This document shows positions 55,601-64,000 of a stretch of DNA of 64,000 nucleotides, one piece after another; the stretch's first letter is position 1, and each line of letters starts with the position of its first letter. A model generated the notes under the pieces. That model ran no database searches, had not been told where the DNA came from, and was given only the letters and a program-made list of their open reading frames with translations. A program made the position numbers and the translations under genes. The stretch is from Nematostella vectensis (Eukaryota; Cnidaria; Anthozoa; Actiniaria; Edwardsiidae): positions 14,278,139 through 14,342,138 of the forward strand of contig NC_064039.1 of assembly GCF_932526225.1 (NCBI RefSeq). The letters run 5' to 3'.

Positions 55601-58600
55601 ATTCAACTTCTTGACTAATTGATTCTCTACTGCGATGAAGGCTAGTCTTTATAGGGGAATTTATGTAAAGATCGATTTTTGTTTTAGTCAGCCGTGCTTA
55701 ATGGATTATCGTGTACACGAAAATCTTCAATTTTCTTCTTCAAAGTAAAGGATAAAGCTATTTAATATGTTGGAATTACTGGTTTGTTGCTCTTGGGGAA
55801 TTGGTATGCTCAGAGGCACTGTGTGGAAAGGAGCTCAACTGGGAAATGCATTATGGTACGGATAAACTAGTTTCTCTATTTTCTTTTTGTGAGTGTATAC
55901 ACCGCACACTCGGTTACCAAAGAGTTTCTTTGATTTCGAGAAGCACACAACATTCTATAATTAGACCCAATGGCACTGAAACTTTCGTTGAAAGCAAAAT
56001 AGATTATTATTAACCTTGTGATCTTTACTAGTAATCATATCGAACAGCTAGCGATTAAAAACTTACATTAACTTGAGATGGATTAAGCAGACAATGCACC
56101 TCAAGGAAAAAGCTTATAATGACTTTGTGCTACCATCCAATCCCGAATAGCTATCACCCAATCGTTAATACCCGGGGCTCCCCAGATATGGGCAAATGTT
56201 TCTACGCTGAGAATTTTTTTCCTCCCCCCCCCCCCATAATACCCCTACCCCAGAATTGTTTCCTCCCCCAAAAATTGTCACCCTCTACCCATAATATTAC
56301 CCCTCCCCCCAGAATTGTTTCCCTCTCCAGAACTCTACCCTAGAATTGTTCCTCTTTCCACAGAATTGTTCCCATCCCCCAGAATTGTTTCCCTCTTCCC
56401 AGAATTATTCCCCTCCCCAATAATTGTTTCTCTTTTCTCAGAATTGTTGCTTTTTTTCCAGAATTGTTCCCATCCCACTGAACTGTTCCTCTCTTCCTAG
56501 CATTGTTCCCTACCCCCAGAATTCCCTTTCCTCTAGAATTTGTGACTGTTCTATGAGTCTGAAAACCAAGCGATTCAACTTGTTTAGCCAACTATAACAG
56601 ATGCCTTTTCAAGATATTATATGATGGACAGTAAACTGGTAGATTAACGCAGACGATCTCTTCACTTCATATATGTGCGATAATCTGCTTGTACTGTAGG
56701 GTGACTGCATGATTACAATCTTTCCCACTGTTGCGCCTTCTCTATAGAGTCTCATTTTATCGAAGATACTGATAAATTTTTTTTTTAATTTAGTTTTTAT
56801 ACTTACTTTTATTTGCATTTAAAATCAGTGTATAGAATTGACAAAACGAAATTTCTGCGGCATAGTGAAAAGCGTATCGCGGGCTCAGTCCTGCCGTGGT
56901 TTCCACTTGTAGAAAAGATGTTTGTTATAACTGTGGTGAATTTAGAGTCACCATACATATAAACATATCTACAAGAAATGTCAGCAAAAAAAACGTAGCC
57001 TTCATTTTTTTTTTTCTCTCAATGTTCATCACATGATGGCTCCAGTAGTCATGACTACTGAATGGTGATAAAAATATTTAAATTGTTGTCGTGTTTTAAA
57101 CTCATTTTCTTTGGCTGTTGATGCTCAACATCTTTCAAGCCCATGTTGAACAATTTCGACCTTTCTAATGAAAAAACGCGCAACGGGTAAACGACACCGT
57201 TCTCGATGACAAGTTGGATACGTGATGAAATTTCGAAATAACCATCCAAAACGTTTTATACTTTATTTATCATCTTCATCCTCATCTATCGAAAATAGCT
57301 TTTCCAAACCCCACACTTTGTATTTATCTAGGATAACAAAATGTAGTCTGGTAGAGAATCTTCAATGGGTTCACGTCTTGTTGTTACCCGGAGACAAGGC
57401 CCGGATATTTTGCGGCTCGACAGGCGACCGCTCTCCTTTTATTCACTACTTAACGCACATTTCTCGTCACCGCACTGTTTATCTCGCACCGAAACATTGC
57501 GTGTTGCGCGTATTTTTAGCATTTGTGGGACGTGACCGGCTTCTCTTATAATATAAACACTCCATCCTCTTAAACCAGAAGCAATCCGCAAATCGGAAAT
57601 CCTAGGCTAATTACCTTTCCAATGCGATAATATGTTCTCACGAAATGCCTTCTTTTAAAATATCCAGCCTTCGTGTAAAAGAATGGACCCCAAAGACGGG
57701 TGAACTGTTGCCATGTTGTTATTGGTAGTCAAACCGTTAAACATTGTGCCCTACCTTTTAGGGTAACTTTTTCTTGTAGGTGCGAACTCGATCGATTCAT
57801 TTACCTTTTTTCCTACGGATTACATGGATGCCAACTAGTACGAATTGAACTTGAATTCGTACTTATAATACTATTAAACTCATAGATTTCACATCATGAG
57901 ACTGACCGCCCTCTGTTACACATAATCAGAGAAGTTTTATTTTCAAACAGACGCCTCGTAGTATTTTCTTAAAACCTGCATCCACTGCTAACTTGAACCG
58001 TTTTCTCTCCCGAGTTATCGGGTGTACCGTGTTGCTCGGATGTTCATAGGGTGGCGTCGAGTGATCCCCCCACCATACCAACCAAACCAAAGGCTATCTG
58101 TACTTGATAACGGCTTAACACAGTTGATAAGCTCCCGGCGAGTAGACAACCTGGCGACGTGCGCAAACCGTCGTGTTTTGTTGCGGCCAGCGTTCCATTG
58201 CCGAATATTATGGCCGCATGTTTTAACAAGGAATTTGCTCAAGATACTCAATTTTTTAAACACTTTTACAAGTCATTTTATTTTGAAAAGAAATATTTCT
58301 TGATTTTTACTCGTTTGGTGTGCATTTCGATTAATTGTTTATTTCCTTTGCTTTTTCTTTTTTGTTAATGTCCATATGATGATTGCATTTTTTATGTATT
58401 TTTTGAACGCACGTGCTGATAGAGAATAACCAGCTACAATGTACTCGGCCAATGTAGCTCCCAAGCGATATAATTATGATGATTGTAGATAATACATTGT
58501 TTATATTTTCCATGCTTCTTTGGATTTGTTACTCTGACGGACAGTAGAAATAGTTCTTTTTCTGCTTTTTCGCTTCTTGTGCTGCTGACCGTGTGCAGGC

Positions 58601-60298
58601 GCAGGTTCTATTTTTGGGCATCTCACCGTGGGGATCGTGCCGCTGACAGATTGCATTGAGCGCGTTTCGGGTGTAGCTAATGTGGTGAGTGCTCTACGTG
58701 AGATCTCACATCTAGAAATAGAACAAGCTGCTTAGCCTTTACAAAAAGCCACAAAGAAAATAAAGCAAGAAACTCTCAGTCAAACGCACACATGAAGAAA
58801 GATCTGACATATTCAAATTGCACTATTTTTTGGGATAATTTGTTCATGTTGGAAAGTCCTGGGATGCGCGTGTAGCACTACCCAATTAGCTTATACGGTG
58901 CAGTGAACAATTTTGCAAGATATAAACTGCTGTTGCAATTGATGTTACAGCCAAAGATATCTATGCACTATGAAAAATATTCAATGTATCAAATATCCAA
59001 AGCGTTTTCGCGTTTAATGAAGACCGCCAAGGTTTATATTTAAGCATTTTCAAAATAGAGGTTTGACCCCTAATTTCACACCCAAGTCGACTATTGAGAG
59101 GTCACAAACCCCATAAACCGGGAATGACATAAATGCGCTAATCAGAATTCTTGGGGATTTCTGTTGCGTTAACTAATGGTTTTTTATATAGCAATGGCTT
59201 TTCCGGTTGTATTGATGAAGCTCGCTGTATTTTTAGCCTCGTTTTGTTATCATTTTCTATTTATCTGGATGGGTGGAAGACTCGGTGCCGACTCTCGTTG
59301 TAACAGGAGAAGAAACATCGCACGCACGTAAATACGGAAAGATGTAAATTTGCGCAGCCAAATTTGACACAAGCAATTTTTTTTATTCTTGCAAATTTAC
59401 AAAGCTCAATAGTTTTTAGAGTCGCCTAAATATACAAAAGATAAAATAATAGAAGATATAAATTCTATGGAATATAATAAGGACTTTGTACTAGCGAAAA
59501 TGACAACTACACAATGTATTCTGGGAAGGGTGTGTGGTCGCCTTAATCGCTCATGGGGAGGGGGGGGGGAGGAGGAACTCAATGAAATCTATTCGAAATA
59601 AGGGCGCTAATAATCCTTAGAATAGAGGTTGCTTATTGGTGATAAATGCTTAAATTTTCTGGCATCTGGAAAATTTGGGATGCTAAGTTGCTCTTGTAGC
59701 TTTCTATTAAACTGGTTTCCCAAATCAGCCGAAGCGCCACATGTAAACTAATTAAAGATATTAAAGTGATAATGTGGTAAAATATACATTTTTATACAAT
59801 TCTTGCTTGGCATTCAAGGTTTTTGTTTGCTAACTAATGGACTGGCATCCATTCAACACGACACGACATCAAATCGACTGCCATCCATTCCACACGACAA
59901 GACATCAAATCGTTAATGGACATTAGAATAAAATGGTGTTCTCTTGTGTTCGGAGGATGTTGCCATATAAGGGCAAGGTGTTGATAAGCTTTTTGACCAT
60001 ATAAGGGCAGGCTTTGTGGCTCTGCTACTAACTCTATTGAATCTATTTTACTGTAGGCGCCTTGTGGAGCCTGATCGCGTTCTCACACGAATGAGCTGGA
60101 AATCGAGCCTAGTTTAAGTGTAGACGGGGTGCTTTTAAATTTTGGTGAAATTATATGTTTATTTCTTTCAGATATTTACAAAGCAACAGAATAAGAAAAA
60201 TCCACAAAGATGCCTTTGTCAACCTCAGACGACTAAAATCTTTGTAAGTATCGAAGTTTTCTTCTTCTATGTACTTCACCTTTTTCTTCCTTTTCATC

Positions 60299-60330
<32 letters not shown>

Positions 60331-62557
60331 CATCGTCGTTGTCGTCGTCGTCGTCGTCACCACCACCACCATCATCATAATCATCATACTTATGACCTTC
60401 AATCTTTATCTTCATGTGATTTTTTTTGTGTTACAGAGATCTAAAAGAAAACAGTTTATCTGAATGGCCTGAGTTAAGTCAAACTCTGCCAGAGCTACAG
60501 TCACTGTAAGTACTACCCATAATCCCTCATGCATGCACTACCACGTGACGTGTATCAATCACATGATCAGCTAACGCTAATCCAGCATAATATGCACTTA
60601 CCTAACGATCACACGACTCACGCATGAACCCAAGCATGTACCCTTAAGATGGCTTTTCAATATATAGCGGCAGTAAAAGAGTTTTTAAGCTGTGGACCGC
60701 TATCTAGTTTTTCTGGTACCTGTGTAAATAAGATATGGTGCCATTTATCTCTTTCTTATCATAGCAAAATCCTAAAATATTTACCATCTGTTTGTTTAAT
60801 TTGTGACTGTTTTCCTAATATCGGTCAAACTTGAGAACAAAGAAATTGAGACTGCCTATCCTGTGCTTCTGTTGGCATGCCATGTTTTCTGCATGTTCTG
60901 CATGTTTCTTTGTCCCAGTGTCCTTTTACTTGTCTCCGCGTGTCCCTTGTACCCTCTTCTATCAAAAGCCGCATGCAGCTATTGTAAGATATCCCTGTAT
61001 GTCAGCTTGTCTCTGTTAGATGTCTTGTTTCTCTGCATCTTACTTGTTTAGTTTTTTGCCCTTTATGTGCTTTATGTTTTGACTCTTTCCGCTTCGTAAT
61101 TTAGGTATTTGTCAAACAACAAGCTAAGCAGAATTCAGCACAAGCATTTCGGAGCAATATCCAATGTGTTATTCGTGTAAGTTTCATTCTCTTTACGTTA
61201 TCGAAATTCATACGTAACCACAACCTTACGACTTTACCATTCTTGTACATGCAACGTTTAACTTCAAATTGCCAACATTTTCAATTTAATCACTGTTGGA
61301 TTTTTTTTTGAAGCATTACAATTTTCTTGAAGCATTACAATTTTGTTAAAACATGTCTCCTTTTTGTAGCAAAGGGTTATTGCGAATTGTAATCGGTAGA
61401 AGCGATAAAAATCACTCGGTGATACTATTTTGCCGTAAACAAGGTGTATGTTTTTCCGACTGTGCATGAGCCAACCCACCAACCAACCAACCAACCAACC
61501 AACCAACCAACCAACCAACCAACCAACCAACCAACCAACCAACCAACCAACCAACAAACAAACAAACAAACAAATAGTCAATGACGCAAGTAAATAACTA
61601 ATAAACACTTTTACACTTTTAGACAAAAGGCGTTCGTACCCCTTTCAATCCCCACTCTCGCACTGAACTCCCTCTATCTCCCATTGTCATTCGCACCTTC
61701 TTTCTTATCCGGTATTAACATTGAAATTCAGAATGATCAGGCCTTGACAGATTCCCGTCCTCACACCTTTAACTCCCCTTGGTAGAGAAAGGTTGAGCAA
61801 GTCTCCCTTGATAGATATATTTCCCACCATAGCTTTAACTAGACGCCCTAAGGTACATGGCTTGTTTTGTTATTTGCTCAACATTTAAGACTCTATGTGG
61901 CCCCCTGTAGAAGGCCACTGGAAAGATTAAATCTATCGTCTGTCTTTGGTATTTGGAACCCAACAAGCCAAGGAACTGTTGGTCATAAACTCCAAGCAAC
62001 ATCGGGATCAACAATCAATCTTTAGAAATACATTTTTTCCTTATTGTTGCACTCTCTTCAGATTTCTAGACTACAATGATCTTACCGTTGTACCAGATGG
62101 ACTGAAAGCCCTGTCCAGACTACAGCACTTGTAAGTATGAGAACTCAAAGCTTTGTCCAAACTACAGCACTTGTAAGTATGAAAACTCAAAGCTTTGTCC
62201 AGATTATAGCACTTGAAAGTGTGAGCACTCAAAGCTCTGTCCGGACTACAGCACCAGTTAGTGTGAGCGCTCGAAACTCTGTCCAGATTATAGCACCTGT
62301 AAGTATGAGAACTCAAAGCTCTGTCCGGACTACATCACTCGTTAGTATGATAACTCCAAGCTCTGTCCAGATTAAAGCATCAGTAAGTGAGAGAACTTAA
62401 AACTTGGTGCAGACTACATCATGTGTAGTGTTACCAGACTGTACTCATATCGCGTCAATCATCTAATTGTCAATTTTTGTTTCAGAAATTTGAACTTTAA
62501 CAGAATATCAAAAGTCCCTCGAAATGCATTCAACAAGCTTCGTCTTCTTGTAGAGTT
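52625..62557 (+). CDS. LGR-like leucine-rich-repeat receptor, N-terminal seven exons
   Basis: Exons are 52625-52830, 54975-55046, 60172-60243, 60437-60505, 61105-61176, 62062-62130 and 62486-62557. All junctions are phase 2 and the gene continues past the window. Exon 1 encodes a signal peptide ([14 protein letters not shown]) and a Cys-rich LRRNT cap ([20 protein letters not shown], then LISVPQGLP). Each later exon of 69 or 72 bp encodes exactly one 23-24-residue LRR, such as [40 protein letters not shown] and [19 protein letters not shown]. One LRR per phase-2 exon is the hallmark of LGR receptors (FSHR/TSHR, LGR4-6, RXFP). The LRR sequences look closest to LGR4-6 by eye. The seven-helix part is not in view, so a non-GPCR LRR protein remains possible. 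Confidence 0.8.
56215..56535. repeat. Pyrimidine-rich 20-21-bp tandem repeat
   Basis: About fifteen diverged units of CCCAGAATTGTTCCCTC type lie in LGR-like intron 2. One strand is almost pure pyrimidine between the AATTG blocks. Confidence 0.85.
60293..60382. repeat. CAT/CGT/CAC trinucleotide microsatellite
   Basis: Runs of CAT, then CGT, then CAC, then CAT triplets between LGR-like exons 3 and 4. It gives His-, Val- or Met-rich artefact ORFs in all frames. Confidence 0.95.
61471..61574. repeat. CCAA tetranucleotide microsatellite
   Basis: About 21 copies of CCAA ending in several CAAA units, between LGR-like exons 5 and 6. Confidence 0.95.
62109..62430. repeat. 42-bp tandem repeat spanning the LGR-like exon 6 donor
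   Basis: About 7.5 copies. Each unit holds a copy of the exon end (CTGTCCAGACTACAGCACTT in the real one) plus the donor GTAAGTATGA and ACTCAAAG. The first copy is the real junction at 62130/62131. Copies 2 and 5 keep GTAAGTATGA exactly, copy 7 keeps GTAAGTGAG, and others read GAAAGTGTGA or GTTAGTGTGA. Confidence 0.95.
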
Positions 62558-62751
62558 GTAAGTCAAATTTGGGGCATGATACAATTGCTTATGTGTTACT
62601 CTGTCATTTAATCCAAAGTCCTTTTGAAAAATTTATGTTCTGTTATGATGAGTACACAGTTTTCCAAGTAATTATTTAAAAAAAGTTTTTAAAAATCCCT
62701 AGGATATTCATCGATGGGGAAACACTTTTTTTTGGCGGATATTATACACGC

Positions 62752-64000
62752 CTCATACACCCCTATCTTCGCGCCGTTTACATCGTTCTGTACCCCTATC
62801 TACGTGTCGTTTACATTGTTCTGCACCCCTATCTACGTGTCGTTTACATTGTTCTGCACCCCTATCTACGCGCCGTTTACATTGTTCTGCACACCTATCT
62901 TCGCGCCGTTGACATTGTTCTGCACCCCTATCTACGCGCCGTTTACATTGTTCTGCACCCCTATCTACGTGTCGTTTACATTGTTCTGCACCCCTATCTA
63001 CGTGTCGTTTACATCGTTCTGCACTCCTATCTACGCGCCGTTTACATTGTTCTGCACCCATATCTACATGTCGTTTACATTGTTCTGCACCCCTATCTAC
63101 GTGTCGTTTACATCGTTCTGCACCCCTATCGACGTGTCGTTTACATCGTTCTGCACCCCTATCTACGTGTCGTTTACATCGTTCTGCATCCCTATCTACG
63201 TGTCGTTTACATCGTTCTGCACCCCTATCTACGTGTCGTTTACATCATTCTGCACCCCTATCTACGTGTCGTTTACATCGTTTTGCATCCCTATCTACGT
63301 GTCGTTTACATCGTTCTGCACCCCTATCTACGTGTCGTTTACATCGTTCTGCATCCCTATCTACGTGTCGTTTACATCGTTCTGCACCCCTATCTACGTG
63401 TCGTTTACATCATTCTGCACCCCTATCTACGTGTCGTTAACATTGTTCTGCACCCCTATCTACGTGTCGTTTACATTGTTCTGTACCCCTATCTATGTGT
63501 CGTTTACATTGTTCTGCACCCCTATCTACGTGTCGTTTACATTGTTCTGCACCCCTATCTACGTGCCGTTTACATTGTTCTGTACCCCTATCTACGTGTC
63601 GTTTACATCATTCTGCACCCCTATCTACGTGTCGTTTACATCATTCTGCACCCCTATCTACGTGTCGTTTACATCGTTCTGCACCCCTATCTACGCGCCG
63701 TTTACATCGTTCTGCACCCCTATCTACGTGTCGTTTACATTGTTCTGTACCCCTATCTATGTGTCGTTTACATTGTTCTGCACCCCTATCTACGTGTCGT
63801 TTACATTGTTCTGCATCCCTATCTACGTGCCGTTTACATTGTTCTGTACCCCTATCTACGTGTCGTTTACATCGTTCTGCACCCCTATCTACGTGTCGTT
63901 TACATCGTTCTGCACCCCTATCTACGCGCCGTTTACATTGTTCTGCACCCCTATCTACGTGTCGTTTACATTGTTCTGCACCCCTATCTACGCGCCGTTT
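62752..64000. repeat. 33-bp minisatellite running to the window edge
   Basis: About 38 copies of a unit made of TCTACGTGTCGTTTACAT and CGTTCTGCACCCC, with a few alternating variants (GTGTC/GCGCC, CATCG/CATTG). It follows LGR-like exon 7 by about 200 bp. The true length is unknown because the array leaves the window. Its 11-residue repeat ORFs are artefacts of the unit length. Confidence 0.95.

Noticed and set aside
60142..60463. His-, Met- and Val-rich ORFs
   Set aside because: Produced by the CAT/CGT/CAC microsatellite; only the LRR exons at 60172-60243 and 60437-60505 are coding here.
61264..61626. ORF with Gly-Trp-Leu-Val repeats resembling membrane segments
   Set aside because: It is the CCAA microsatellite read on the minus strand.
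62752..63061. 102-residue ORF of 11-residue repeats rich in Arg, Cys and Glu
   Set aside because: The 33-bp unit length keeps any frame open. It is antisense to and inside the LGR-like gene intron, with no start context.

Overview
The window is metazoan nuclear DNA. It is AT-rich, has long introns and GT-AG splice sites, and is full of old transposon pieces and minisatellites. An anthozoan cnidarian (sea anemone or coral) is the best guess. The reasons are the mix of animal genes (a TWINKLE helicase, a Pol I subunit, an LGR-type receptor, an IL-17-pathway-like SEFIR protein), a P2X7 C-terminal-like domain gene beside a THAP gene, and intron density. The species cannot be fixed from sequence reading alone. 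There is no prokaryotic, plasmid or phage signal.

Gene order, with exons joined by hand using splice sites and matching intron phase: (1) a small MORN-repeat gene on the minus strand (749-3493), with a dead LINE in its intron. (2) A seven-exon RasGEF gene on the minus strand (5090-13767), whose catalytic domain is interrupted by a long Ser/Thr-rich insert. (3) A large first coding exon of an unrecognised basic, Ser-rich protein on the minus strand (18372-20043). (4) A short unrecognised minus-strand exon (21543-21837) lying between the arms of an inverted duplication. (5) A plus-strand adaptor gene joining an N-terminal Death-like domain to a C-terminal SEFIR domain (23678-27967). (6) POLR1F (RPA43) on the minus strand (31834-35953), head to head with (7) TWNK (TWINKLE) on the plus strand (36091-49090, 17 coding exons). 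(8) The first seven exons of an LGR-like leucine-rich-repeat receptor on the plus strand (52625 to beyond 62557), running off the window.

The last TWNK intron holds a 3.48-kb insertion flanked by TTAA with inverted ends (44669-48147). It carries two convergent genes: a P2X7-intracellular-domain-like gene and a THAP zinc-finger gene. Both look damaged at their 5' ends. The TTAA target and the THAP domain suggest a Kolobok-type DNA transposon lineage.

The most unusual pattern is at splice junctions. In at least six places a tandem repeat begins exactly at an exon-intron border, and its unit contains a copy of the exon end together with the splice site: RasGEF exons 4, 6 and 7, SEFIR exon 6, TWNK exon 14 and LGR exon 6. 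Several arrays therefore hold rows of decoy splice sites downstream of the real one. Other arrays (25.2-25.9 kb, 28.0-28.3 kb, 36.7-37.0 kb and 62.75 kb to the edge) are ordinary intronic or intergenic minisatellites. Their units are often multiples of three, so they produce long false ORFs.
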